Below, piece by piece: positions 34,842 to 43,732 of a stretch of 64,000 nt of DNA. This DNA comes from Nitrospira sp. Its GTDB lineage: Bacteria > Nitrospirota > Nitrospiria > Nitrospirales > Nitrospiraceae. Every line of letters begins with the position of its first letter. Position 1 is the stretch's first letter. The stretch lies in the NCBI GenBank assembly GCA_024998565.1, contig JACOEM010000002.1, positions 400,422 to 464,421 on the forward strand. The letters run 5' to 3'. The notes beneath the pieces were generated by a model that saw nothing but the letters and a program-made list of their open reading frames with translations, made no database searches and was not told where the DNA came from. The position numbers and the translations under genes are program-made.

Positions 34842-34992
34842 TCCTCCTGCCGTCCCCCTCCCTCTGACCCGGTAGTTGTGACGAAACATTCGCGCACGCC
34901 GTCTTCCTTCCGGGCTTCCCTGAACCGACTCAAGGTTCTGACCTCGCTGACCGATGAGAAGAGGAGGAAGATCCTGCCGGGAGGAGAGGCTG

Positions 34993-36186
34993 ATGCGACG
35001 TGTGGTTTTTGTGGACGATGCGCCCGAGATCTTGAAGCATCTACAACGGACCTTGGCCCCGATGCAGGGTGAATGGGCGATGGGGTTCTACCCTTCCGCC
35101 ACGGCCGCATTGGCCGCCATCCGTGAGACCCCCTGCGACGTGGTGGTGTCGGATATGACGATGCCGGGGATGGACGGCGCTCAATTTCTCGGCGAGGTGC
35201 GCACGGTCTGTCCACAGGCGACCCGCATCGTGTTGTCAGGCGACCAGAGCCCTGCCAATTATCTGCGGTCCGCGTCGGTCGCACATCGATTTCTTCAGAA
35301 GCCGTTCGACGTCGCCACGTTGAAAGCGACCATTGAGAAGGCGGAGGCATTGCGGGACGTGCTGGCTAATCCAGCGCTTCGCAGCCTGGCGAACGAAATC
35401 AAAACGCTGCCGAGTCTCCCGTCGATCTACCGGGAGTTGACGAAGGAGATGCAGGCTCCGCAGGCCTCGTTGAAAAAGGCCTCCCGCATTGTGGCCAAAG
35501 ATCTCGGCATGGTCACGAAGATCCTGCAGCTGGTGAATTCCGCGTTCTTCGGCCTTCGCACCCATGTGTCCGATCCGGAGCAGGCGGTGGCGCTGCTCGG
35601 ATTCGATACGATCAAGTCATTGGTGCTCTCCAGTCAGGTTTTCGCGCAGTTCGACCAGGCGCAGCTCCCGTCGTTTTCGTTGGATGAGTTATGGCGGCAT
35701 GCGATGCTCGCCGGCACCTGCGCGCGACGAATTGCGAAGGAGGCCGGTTCGAGTCAAGCGGTGATGGACGAAGCCTTTACGGCCGCCTTGCTCCATGACG
35801 TCGGGGTATTGGTACTGGTGGCTAACAAACCCGACGACTACGCGCGAGTCCTGGATCTGATGCAGATGAAACAGATGCCTGATTGGGAAGCCGAGCGGCA
35901 GGTGTTCGGGGCCGATCATGCTCATGTCGGGGCCTATCTGCTTGGAATCTGGGGCCTGGGAGACGGCATCGTGGAAGCGGTGGCCTATCACCATCATCCT
36001 GACGACTACAAGGGATCCGGCTTTTGCGCCGTGACCGCCGTGCATGTGGCGAATGCTATGGCTGAAGCACAGGCCCTGCCAGGTGAGAACACGATCGAAG
36101 TCCCAGGTCTGGATCAGCAGTACCTGGTGCGCGAACAGTTTCAGTCTCAGCTCACACGATGGCGCGAACTCTGTATCGCGGCCTGA
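34993..36186 (+). CDS. Response regulator with HDOD output domain
   Basis: 397 aa from ATG 34993 (AGGAGAGG site). Residues 1-120 form a receiver domain with acidic pocket VDD (8-9), phospho-acceptor D54 in VVSDMTMPGMDG and conserved Lys in LQKPF. Residues about 135-350 form an HDOD domain (LPSLPSIYRELTKEM, IVAKDLGMVTKILQLVNSAF, AALLHDVGVLVL, YHHHPDD). REC-HDOD proteins act in two-component signalling, often in motility or c-di-GMP-linked behaviours. No kinase gene is adjacent. Its closeness to gspG suggests a regulatory link, but that is not shown. Confidence 0.9.
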   Translation: MRRVVFVDDAPEILKHLQRTLAPMQGEWAMGFYPSATAALAAIRETPCDVVVSDMTMPGMDGAQFLGEVRTVCPQATRIVLSGDQSPANYLRSASVAHRFLQKPFDVATLKATIEKAEALRDVLANPALRSLANEIKTLPSLPSIYRELTKEMQAPQASLKKASRIVAKDLGMVTKILQLVNSAFFGLRTHVSDPEQAVALLGFDTIKSLVLSSQVFAQFDQAQLPSFSLDELWRHAMLAGTCARRIAKEAGSSQAVMDEAFTAALLHDVGVLVLVANKPDDYARVLDLMQMKQMPDWEAERQVFGADHAHVGAYLLGIWGLGDGIVEAVAYHHHPDDYKGSGFCAVTAVHVANAMAEAQALPGENTIEVPGLDQQYLVREQFQSQLTRWRELCIAA

Positions 36187-36281
36187 TTCTACCCGCTCCA
36201 TCTTGACCCCCGCGCGTGGCCGGCAGTACAACCGAACATCTTCGTTTTTTTGTGATTGAAAAGCTTCATAGGAGGAGCCCT

Positions 36282-37601
36282 GTGGGACTTGCCTCGATCA
36301 TCGGTCTGCTGACATGCGGATTCATGCTCCTGTGCGCGCCCCTGAGTCTCGCCGGCTCCATCAGGGTCGATCTGGGGGTCGAGCAGGGCCCGATGAACCA
36401 TCGAGCCAACGGGTATCTGGTCAGCATCGAACCGACAGACCCACCGATGGAGCTGATTCTTCCGTTGAAGCCCACCAGTTTTCGCGGAAACACCGGATAT
36501 GTGTTGAACAACTATGACCGGCTCAAGCAGGCCGGGGTGACGGAGTTTCAGCTGACCCTCGGACTGGTCTTCGAGCATCGCGCCCTACAGATTTTTGATA
36601 TCAATCAGATCGGTCTCGACGGGAACTATCAGCCCTGGTTGGTGCATGTGGATCATGTGATCGATCAAGTGCTGCAACGGCAACTGTCGGTGATCTGGGA
36701 TATTTACAATGAACCCGATCTTGCAGCGGTTCCTCTCAATGACAACGAACGACTCAAAGAAGGCTGGCGGCTGGCCTATCAGCGCATCAAGCAGCGGATT
36801 CCCGGCGCGCAGATCGTCGGGCCGAGCGTGAGTCGATACCGGCTACTCAAGCCCTTTCTGGAGTGGAGTGATTCGCAGGGGGTCTTTCCCGACGTCGTGG
36901 CCTATCATGAATATGCGGATCCATCGGATGCCATCAGGTACGTGAATGATTTGCGCGACTACTTGAAGGCTCACGGTCTGGCGCGGCCGATTTCAGTGAA
37001 CGAGATCCTGGGGCAGGAGTCCTGGACAATTGCCGGTTATACAGCGGGGGTGATTGCCGCCTATGAGCGGGCGGACATCCTCAGCGCGATGCGCTCCTGT
37101 TGGCCTGATCCTCAGGACATGAGCCGGAGCTACGTGGAAAATACCTGTGATAACCCTACGCTGGACGGATTGTTGTATGTCGATCGGAAGCAGAAACGGC
37201 CGGGGTGGCACGTCTACAAGACCTATGCGGAGATGGAGGGTGTCCGGCTGTACGCGATGACGGATAGTCCCAAGCTCCATGCCCTCGCCGCGCTGGATAA
37301 GACCGCCGGCACGTTACGACTCTTGTTGGGCAAATACGAGGACGATTCGCCTGGCGACACACAAGTCGTGCTGAAGAATATCGGGCGTCTGTTTTCCTCG
37401 CAGCATAGCGGGACGGTGCATCTCTGCGCTGAGCAAATACCAGATGTAGGATCCGGTCCCCTCGAAGCGCCTGTCGTCACGCTCGATCGTGCGCTCTCAG
37501 TGGAACATGATGAGCTCTCGTTCACGCTGCCTCACTTCTATCATTCCGATGCCTATCGGGTCGTCCTGAGCCTCTCCGAACCGTGCCGCGTTTCGCATTG
37601 A
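36282..37601 (+). CDS. Secreted glycoside hydrolase (clan GH-A, GH39-like)
   Basis: 439 aa from GTG 36282, chosen because GGAGGA lies 6 bases upstream; the frame is open to 36216. A signal peptide (GLLTCGFMLLCAPLSLAGS) is followed by a TIM barrel. IWDIYNEPDLA (acid/base Glu after Asn, end of beta-4) and ISVNEILGQESW (possible nucleophile Glu on beta-7) are typical of clan GH-A, and the length and C-terminal beta domain resemble GH39. It may degrade the cell's own polysaccharide or a foreign one, and it is a plausible secretion substrate of the adjacent system. Substrate unknown. Confidence 0.72.
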   Translation: MGLASIIGLLTCGFMLLCAPLSLAGSIRVDLGVEQGPMNHRANGYLVSIEPTDPPMELILPLKPTSFRGNTGYVLNNYDRLKQAGVTEFQLTLGLVFEHRALQIFDINQIGLDGNYQPWLVHVDHVIDQVLQRQLSVIWDIYNEPDLAAVPLNDNERLKEGWRLAYQRIKQRIPGAQIVGPSVSRYRLLKPFLEWSDSQGVFPDVVAYHEYADPSDAIRYVNDLRDYLKAHGLARPISVNEILGQESWTIAGYTAGVIAAYERADILSAMRSCWPDPQDMSRSYVENTCDNPTLDGLLYVDRKQKRPGWHVYKTYAEMEGVRLYAMTDSPKLHALAALDKTAGTLRLLLGKYEDDSPGDTQVVLKNIGRLFSSQHSGTVHLCAEQIPDVGSGPLEAPVVTLDRALSVEHDELSFTLPHFYHSDAYRVVLSLSEPCRVSH

Positions 37602-37800
37602 TTGGATCAGTCGACCGACTCACCGGCTGCTGACGCCGGACGTATGCAGTGCCCGTTCACAATCGAAGCAACGCATCCGAACGCGGTTGCTAGGTGTCAG
37701 AGGAAAGCAGTTCCCGTTTAAAGAAACCAAGCAAGACGGCATGTGCCGGCGGATCTGTGAGTGGTGTCACGAAGCGCTCATCGTGCGTAAAAGGAACGGC

Positions 37801-38259
37801 TTACTTCACCAGGGGATGGCCGGCCTGTTGCCACTCATCGAAGCTCATCACGACGGCCGTGGTATTGGTGAACCCCAACTCCGCAAGTGACTGGGCCGCG
37901 AGGGACGCGCGGTTGCCGTTTTGGCATTGCAGGTAGACAGGTCTGTTCGTGTCCGGGTTGGCTGGAAACCCGACCTGTTTCCAGATCTGAAATTCGACAA
38001 GCCCACGGGCAATGTTGACCGCCCCCGGCACATGTCCGGCCGCAAACTCCTGGGGCTCGCGTACGTCTATAATGAATGCCTCGCCAGGATTCTCCACGAC
38101 TTTCCGATACTCCTCCAGGCCGATCGTTTTGACTTGCTTCCGAGCCGCGTGAATTTTTTGTGTGACCGACGGAGGAAAGTTTTGTGCGATCGCCGGTGAT
38201 GGACCGGACAGCGCCATTGCGATCGCGACAAATATGGATGCCGTGAACAAGTGGTTCAT
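37801..38259 (-). CDS. Secreted rhodanese-domain protein
   Basis: 152 aa with a signal peptide (FTASIFVAIAMALSGPSPAIA) and a single rhodanese domain: FIIDVREPQEFAAGHVPGAV and the active loop LQCQNGNRAS with the catalytic Cys. Periplasmic single-domain rhodaneses move sulfane sulfur from thiosulfate or persulfides to acceptors. The six-residue active loop is the usual length for sulfurtransferases. It is convergent with the glycoside hydrolase gene; the 199 bases between them hold no recognised gene. Confidence 0.9.
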   Translation of the reverse strand: MNHLFTASIFVAIAMALSGPSPAIAQNFPPSVTQKIHAARKQVKTIGLEEYRKVVENPGEAFIIDVREPQEFAAGHVPGAVNIARGLVEFQIWKQVGFPANPDTNRPVYLQCQNGNRASLAAQSLAELGFTNTTAVVMSFDEWQQAGHPLVK

Positions 38260-38402
38260 AGGTTCTTCCTCTTCATCAGGTATGAGAATGGGAACGGTTC
38301 CGATGCCGGCGTGGTCGTTACAACGCAGAGTCTACGCCGTTCCCGCGAATGGCTCAAGGCACGAACGTACATGGCGTGCGGAGAAACTCCCTGCCTGCAG
38401 GC

Positions 38403-38846
38403 CTATACGAAGCGTCTGCGATGGTTCGGGGAGGGGACCCGACATGCATCGGTTTTGCCCATCCACCGGTACCGATGACGCGCAACATAATCGTACAGCG
38501 CATCACGCAGGGGGCGTGGAATCAGGATGCCGAGATAGAAGAGGGGCCAGAAGCCAGGGAGGTGCCGCACAATTCTCAGCGCGGCCGTGGATTTGGTGTA
38601 GACGCGGGCCTCCTCCAGCAGGAGGAAGGTGGAAAAGTCTTCGGTCGGAAGCTGCCGTCTATGCAGAATCTGTTGCCCCTGGTCGGATTGAAGGGTGCCG
38701 AACTTGAACGTCTCGTGGGGATCGTGATCGATCAATAAACTCACCCAGGCATGGCACCAATTGCACACACCATCGAACACAACGACGTGCTCGTGCCTGG
38801 CCCATTCATGAGATTCCGGATCAAATTTGCCTGTCATTGGCTGCAT
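38403..38846 (-). CDS. DCC family thiol-disulfide oxidoreductase-like (DUF393)
   Basis: 147 aa from ATG 38846; the frame extends to 38921 but without a better site. The signature is VVFDGVCNWCHAWVSLLIDHD, containing the D-X-X-C-X-X-C of the family; FKFGTLQSDQGQQIL and STAALRIVRHLPGFWPLF follow. DUF393 proteins have a thioredoxin-like fold with predicted redox activity; physiological partners are mostly unknown. The gene lies between the rhodanese and a divergent heme-domain protein. Confidence 0.85.
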   Translation of the reverse strand: MQPMTGKFDPESHEWARHEHVVVFDGVCNWCHAWVSLLIDHDPHETFKFGTLQSDQGQQILHRRQLPTEDFSTFLLLEEARVYTKSTAALRIVRHLPGFWPLFYLGILIPRPLRDALYDYVARHRYRWMGKTDACRVPSPNHRRRFV

Positions 38847-39079
38847 TCCCGCTGAGGCGACTGCTGATTCTTCTCTCCACGAATTGAAATCACATTGTTC
38901 AGACGACCTCACCACCGGCATTGTACCGGTTCAGGAACAGACCGGTCCACAATCTCGATTTCTCTACTGTGTCGGCGTATGCTTTTGCGGGAGGCGACCC
39001 GCAAGTTCTGGCCGGGCGGGTGTATGGCTGCGGTCGGGGAGCGAGGCAACCACGCGCGGACAAGAAAAACGGGTGCAGC

Positions 39080-39676
39080 ATGAAGGGTACAGGATTTTTC
39101 ACCGGTCTCGTAGTCGGCATCGTGGCCACCGTTCTGTTGAGTCAGGGGACGATGAGTGTCGCGAGCAAGGAGGCGGGGACAGCCCCCTGTTTGCCGGCCG
39201 ATATGGTCGCGGATTATGTGCATAGCGTGATCCAAGCCGATCGGGAGTTCTACACCACCGACATTGTGGAGCGGATGCAGTTGCGGGGAATCGTCTTTGC
39301 CGCAGAAAACTGGAGAGAGACCTCCAGGCTTCCCCTTCCTGCTCAGTTCTTGCTCGAATCGGGTCGGCTCGTTGCGCAGCAACGCAATGGCATTCGATTC
39401 CGGCTCATCAGCAATTGGGCGATCAATAAGACGAATCGTCCGGCCACCGACTTCGAGCGAGCCGGTCTGACCGAGATCCTGATCAATCCTGATCGTCCCC
39501 ATACCGGTGTGACGACCGAGGGGGGCAGATCCGTCTTCCAGGCTCTCTACCCGGACAAGGCCCTGTCCCAGACCTGTGTGAGTTGCCACAACGCGCACCC
39601 CAACAGTCCAAAGAAAGATTTCAAGCCGCATGACGTGATGGGGGGAATCCTGCTGACCCTTCCGCTCCCCCGCTAA
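39080..39676 (+). CDS. Tll0287-like c-type heme domain protein
   Basis: 198 aa from ATG 39080; an open frame extends to 38921 but overlaps the divergent gene region. It has an N-terminal membrane anchor or signal (GFFTGLVVGIVATVLLSQG) and a periplasmic domain (AINKTNRPATDFERAGL, then FQALYPDKALSQTCVSCHNA) with one CXXCH heme site near the C-terminus. This fits the Tll0287/DUF3365 family, which binds heme c and is often the sensor part of kinases; here it stands alone. Its role could be redox or gas sensing, or electron transfer. No signalling partner is adjacent. Confidence 0.78.
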   Translation: MKGTGFFTGLVVGIVATVLLSQGTMSVASKEAGTAPCLPADMVADYVHSVIQADREFYTTDIVERMQLRGIVFAAENWRETSRLPLPAQFLLESGRLVAQQRNGIRFRLISNWAINKTNRPATDFERAGLTEILINPDRPHTGVTTEGGRSVFQALYPDKALSQTCVSCHNAHPNSPKKDFKPHDVMGGILLTLPLPR

Positions 39677-39788
39677 CCAGCGCAGCGAGGCCAGACCGCC
39701 TTTCGAGCGTGTGAACGGGGGCGGTGTGGGCCGGCAGTGCGTCGGAACGCGCCGGCAGCCTGCTGAGGATATCTTAAGGAGAGACTCT

Positions 39789-40562
39789 ATGCCGGACATC
39801 GTCCACGCGCAATTTACGCACACGAATGCGTACCTCACGCAACTCATCGAGCAATTTGCCCGGATCGACCAGCAAATCGAGAATGGGGAAACGATCACCA
39901 TCAACATGAGCGACGGCGACCGATCGATGTCCCTCACGGTCAGTCGTGACAAGGTCGTTGAGCGTGCTACTCCACCGCAGGGGCCCGCGACGGGCAAGGC
40001 TCCGGCGTTGGCCGAGAACGAGAGTCTCGTAGCCGCTCTCACCAAATCGTTCAGCTTCGACATCGGTGAAGGGAATCGGAAGATTTCCACCCGCGAGATT
40101 CAATCTCATCTCACAAACGCGGCAGCGTCGAAACCAGCCGTCGGCTCCGGGGCGAATCTACGCCTGGCGCTGGAGTTACCCGAACCGGCTGTGACATACA
40201 ACAACGCCGAATGGGTCTTGCTCGACGATTGTCGGTATGTGGCATTGGATGGGTTCATGGTGACGGCCAAGCGCGGCTTCAAGACCGATTTGGCAAGTAT
40301 TCCACGTTTGTTATGGGGCTTCATCGCGTCATTTGAACTCTCGCTGGTTGCGCCTATCGTGCACGATTTGATTTACGGCTCCGCCGGAACCGTGGCATTG
40401 CCTGACGGCGAAGTCATGCCCGCCGACAAGCGCTTTGATCGGAAGGAGGCCGATGACCTCTTTCTGGAATTGATGACGCGGAGCAAGGTCGCGTACTGGA
40501 AGCGCAACGTGGCCTATTTGGCCGTCCGCGCATTCGGCGGGTCATCCTGGCGACAAGGGTGA
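39789..40562 (+). CDS. DUF1353 family protein with N-terminal extension
   Basis: 257 aa from ATG 39789 (AAGGAGA site). Residues about 140-257 form the DUF1353 domain with KTDLASIPRLLW and APIVHDLIYGSAG, including the conserved HD pair. The first 130 residues are helical and hydrophilic and resemble nothing recognised. DUF1353 genes are common in phage genomes and also occur singly on bacterial chromosomes; their molecular role is not known. No other phage-like gene is nearby. Confidence 0.78.
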   Translation: MPDIVHAQFTHTNAYLTQLIEQFARIDQQIENGETITINMSDGDRSMSLTVSRDKVVERATPPQGPATGKAPALAENESLVAALTKSFSFDIGEGNRKISTREIQSHLTNAAASKPAVGSGANLRLALELPEPAVTYNNAEWVLLDDCRYVALDGFMVTAKRGFKTDLASIPRLLWGFIASFELSLVAPIVHDLIYGSAGTVALPDGEVMPADKRFDRKEADDLFLELMTRSKVAYWKRNVAYLAVRAFGGSSWRQG

Positions 40563-40671
40563 GCGTGCGAATTGTGCGATCGCAAGGTGCGCCGTCCGAC
40601 GAATTCTTCGGCCTGCCTCGTGCTGCCGAACAAGCTGAATAGGTGAGTGCCGGCAAGGAGATGTATCGCCC

Positions 40672-41226
40672 ATGACCACCCAGTACTACACGGCCTCAAG
40701 CCTCGATGGATTCATCGCGACGCTCGACGATTCTCTCGACTGGCTCTTTCCCCTTGGCGATATCAACGAGACGGGGTATCCGTCCTTCATCAAGGCGGTC
40801 GGCGCCTTGGCAATGGGGTCTGCCACCTATGAGTGGATGCTGCGCCACGTCATCAACGTTACGGGGCGTGAACCGGTCGCCTGGCCCTATGCTCAGCCCA
40901 CCTGGGTGTTCTCAAGGCGTCGTCTTCCCCCCGTGGAAGGTACAGACATCCGATTTGTAAGCGGGGACGTTCGCCCGGTTCATGCTGACATGAAGAAAGC
41001 GGCGCGTGGCCGGAACGTGTGGCTGGTCGGGGGAGGCGAACTGGTCGGGCAGTTCTATGACGCCGGACTCCTCGACGAACTGATCGTGCAGGTTGGTTCG
41101 GTCACCCTCGGATCAGGCAAGCCGCTCCTGCCGCGCAGGATCACGTCGCCTTCCCTCATCCTTGAGTCGGTTCGTGCGATCGGGCCCGGCTTCGCTGAGT
41201 TGCGATACCGTGTTCCGCGTGGGTAG
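40672..41226 (+). CDS. RibD C-terminal / dihydrofolate reductase-like protein
   Basis: 184 aa with an AAGGAGA site upstream. YYTASSLDGFIATLDDSLDW at the N-terminus, the central MGSATYEWML and WLVGGGELVGQFYDAGLLDE are the RibD_C fold, an NADPH-dependent reductase scaffold related to DHFR. Such standalone proteins are common, and few have assigned substrates. It is isolated on the plus strand and convergent with the next gene. Confidence 0.88.
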   Translation: MTTQYYTASSLDGFIATLDDSLDWLFPLGDINETGYPSFIKAVGALAMGSATYEWMLRHVINVTGREPVAWPYAQPTWVFSRRRLPPVEGTDIRFVSGDVRPVHADMKKAARGRNVWLVGGGELVGQFYDAGLLDELIVQVGSVTLGSGKPLLPRRITSPSLILESVRAIGPGFAELRYRVPRG

Positions 41227-41315
41227 GGCCTCGTCGTAGTGTGCCTGCGTGCGCATGAATTGCTCTGTATTAGGGAGTGGAGCGGGACTCCGCGTTCTCC
41301 AGCAGGGATGTCTCG

Positions 41316-41897
41316 TTAAAAGTCAGATTCATCGTATGCCCCGCCTCTAGTTGCTCCTGTTGAGAGATCAATCTCAAACGGATGCCACGACTCATCGTAT
41401 CTCCAGCCTTCACCATGCAGCACGCCCGCAACCATGGTCACATTGCGGATGCCGTCCCAGGAGAGTCGCTTTGTGCGCCATAGCTCCAGTTCCCCGCGAC
41501 AAAGTTCAAACCACAAGCCATTGGACATCAGAACGGCTTGAAGATCGTGGATGGGAAAGAGTAGTTCAATGCATCCGCCAAATGAACGTACGAGTTCACC
41601 AGTGGCTAGCGAGACGACATATGCTTGACCGCTTGAAACCACGATGATGTCATGCGCTGTGACATCATTCACGATCCCGCAGAACGAGCTGAGTCCGGGT
41701 TGAAAGTTTCCGACCCAAGGTGGTGCATTCGGCGGGGTGAACTCCACGACAAACCCTTCGCGATGAATTCCTTGACCAGTTGCGCTGAACTGCAATGGCG
41801 GCGGCCCATAGCCGGGGAGGCCGGGAAGAACACGAAAGTGTGTTGAGTTTTGCAAGAGGTTTGATTTCACCAGGCAGGCTGTAGCTTTTCCGCGCAT
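41316..41897 (-). CDS. Hypothetical protein, beta-rich
   Basis: 193 aa, no signal peptide or membrane segment. It has alternating strands with PPWVGNFQPGLSSFCGIV, AHDIIVVSSGQAYVVSLATG and LSWDGIRNVTMVAGVLHGEG, then WHPFEIDLSTG. The spacing suggests a small beta-propeller-like or repeat fold. I recall a scattered bacterial family with this look but no assigned function. A role in inter-bacterial immunity is possible for isolated genes like this but is not supported here. No partner gene is adjacent. Confidence 0.65.
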   Translation of the reverse strand: MRGKATACLVKSNLLQNSTHFRVLPGLPGYGPPPLQFSATGQGIHREGFVVEFTPPNAPPWVGNFQPGLSSFCGIVNDVTAHDIIVVSSGQAYVVSLATGELVRSFGGCIELLFPIHDLQAVLMSNGLWFELCRGELELWRTKRLSWDGIRNVTMVAGVLHGEGWRYDESWHPFEIDLSTGATRGGAYDESDF

Positions 41898-42061
41898 CTC
41901 ACTGTATTCGCGTCAGGAAGTTCCGTCAAGGGGTTTAAAAAGTCGAGGAGTATTCATCTGGCCAAACGCGCCGGAACCGGTTCCTTCCACTGTTCCAGCC
42001 TCGGTCCAGTAGCAAAAGACTCTCGTGCGCCCTTCGCATACATCCTGGATGTGGAACTCGG

Positions 42062-43504
42062 TCAGTGAGTCGCTGAAGTTGTGTCAGACGGAATGAGGTC
42101 GTCCGGGGGAACATCGCGAATCTGAATCGAGTCGACCCGTTGTTGGGCGAGGACGTCCGAGATGATGACGACCTTGTCGCCAACCTTAAAATCTTCGCGG
42201 TCCTTCAGAATTCGAAACGCCGTTTGTAATGTTTTTTCGGGGTCTGAACTGAAATCGATCTTGAAGGGGAGGACGCCACGATTGAGCATCATGGTCCGTC
42301 GCGGTTGGCTCATGTTGGTAAAGGCGTAGATGTTGACGGCGAACGGGCGGCAGTTTGCGACGAGATCGGCCATGATGCCTCGCCGGGTGATCACGACGAT
42401 GCCTTTGGCTTTGACCCCCTCGGCGAGTTGGACCGCCGCCGCCGCCAGTTGCTGCTTATTTTCCGTGTTGCGCAGGTGTTTCGCAAACTGCAGGCCGGGG
42501 ATCGTTTCGGATTTCAGCGCAATCCTCCGGAGAAACTCGACACACTTCACCGGATACTTTCCCACCGTGGTTTCGCCGGACAGCATGACGGCATCGGCTT
42601 CCTCATAGATCGCGTTGGCGACGTCGGTGACTTCGGCCCGGGTCGGATGCGGGTTGTGGATCATGGATTCCAGGAGATGGGTCGCCACGATCACGCGTTT
42701 GCCGTACTCCGCGCAGAGCCGCACGATCGTGCGTTGGACGTTCGGTAGGTCCTCCAGGTTGATTTCCACGCCGAGATCTCCACGCGCGACCATAATGCCG
42801 TCCGACTCCTTGATGATGGAGTCCAGGTTCCGGACCCCTTCCTGATCCTCGATCTTCGCGACGATTTTCACCCGCCCGACCTTGTCGCCCATCAACGTTT
42901 TGAGCTGCTGAATATCTCCGGCCTCGCGCACGAACGACAGGGCGATGAAGTCCACATCCCGCTCCAAACCGAAAAGGATATCCTTGATATCTTTTTGCGT
43001 GATCGACGGGAGATTGACGCGGACGCCGGGGAGATTTACATGGCGCTTGCTCTTCAGAAGTCCGCCGTCCAGGACGCGGCACTGCATGTGACGTTCGTGC
43101 TTCTCCAGCACCTCGAAGTTGATCAGCCCGTTGTCCACGGTGATCCGGTCTCCGACCTTGACCGCCTCCAGCAGGTCGGCATAGTTGATGTGGATGGAGC
43201 TTTCCTCGACGTTCATCGGCCCGCGTGTGGTAACCGAGACGATATCGCCCTGCCGCAGGTCGAGCTCGTTGGAGAGATCGCCGGTGCGGATCTCCGGACC
43301 TTGCGTGTCCAGGAGAATGGGAATGGGAAACTTCACCTTCCGGTTGAGGGATTTGATGTGCTGGATGACTTTGGCGTGAGACTCGTGGTCGCCGTGGGAC
43401 ATGTTGAGACGGGCGATACTCATCCCGGCCTCGTAGAGCTTGTGCAGCATCTCGTAGGATTCTGTGGCGGGGCCGATGGTGCAGATGATGCGAGTCTTTT
43501 GCAT
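42062..43504 (-). CDS. pyk: Pyruvate kinase
   Basis: 480 aa, the normal length. Motifs: TIGPATESYEMLHKLYEAGM (N-terminal), IARLNMSHGDHE, the active-site VKIVAKIEDQEGVRNLD with catalytic Lys and Glu, and MVARGDLGVEI with the metal ligands. ATHLLESM occupies the usual MLESM position and PTRAEVTDVANAIYEEADA follows. The C-terminal domain (VVITRRGIMADLVANCRPFA) is present. It converts phosphoenolpyruvate and ADP to pyruvate and ATP. It is monocistronic by appearance; 228 bases upstream hold no gene. Confidence 0.97.
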   Translation of the reverse strand: MQKTRIICTIGPATESYEMLHKLYEAGMSIARLNMSHGDHESHAKVIQHIKSLNRKVKFPIPILLDTQGPEIRTGDLSNELDLRQGDIVSVTTRGPMNVEESSIHINYADLLEAVKVGDRITVDNGLINFEVLEKHERHMQCRVLDGGLLKSKRHVNLPGVRVNLPSITQKDIKDILFGLERDVDFIALSFVREAGDIQQLKTLMGDKVGRVKIVAKIEDQEGVRNLDSIIKESDGIMVARGDLGVEINLEDLPNVQRTIVRLCAEYGKRVIVATHLLESMIHNPHPTRAEVTDVANAIYEEADAVMLSGETTVGKYPVKCVEFLRRIALKSETIPGLQFAKHLRNTENKQQLAAAAVQLAEGVKAKGIVVITRRGIMADLVANCRPFAVNIYAFTNMSQPRRTMMLNRGVLPFKIDFSSDPEKTLQTAFRILKDREDFKVGDKVVIISDVLAQQRVDSIQIRDVPPDDLIPSDTTSATH

Positions 43505-43732
43505 GGAGCTCCCTTGGGGCAGTGGCCGCTTCTGCTTAGGGCTGAGCGGCAGCCGACCAATTGATGCCGTGTTGCGCGGGGATGACGAGAAGAACCGGGG
43601 CTATTCTACGTGGTATCGCCGGTCGAGTCTATCGCGAGCCGGTGAGGTGCCCTTCAGGTCTGGCTGGGAATAGTTGGCACTCGTGAGGAGCGAGACATGG
43701 CAGGTGGCGCGGACGGGATGGTGGTTGTCCGC

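Noticed and set aside
37644..37890. Short frames with CRRICEWCHE, zinc-knuckle like
   Set aside because: Stops interrupt the reading, there is no ribosome-binding site and part overlaps the rhodanese gene; possibly a decayed fragment.
38909..40090. A 393-codon minus-strand open frame
   Set aside because: It runs across the heme-protein and DUF1353 genes, which have motifs and ribosome-binding sites.
39789..40562. Possible prophage because DUF1353 occurs in phages
   Set aside because: No other phage gene, integrase or attachment site in the surrounding region.
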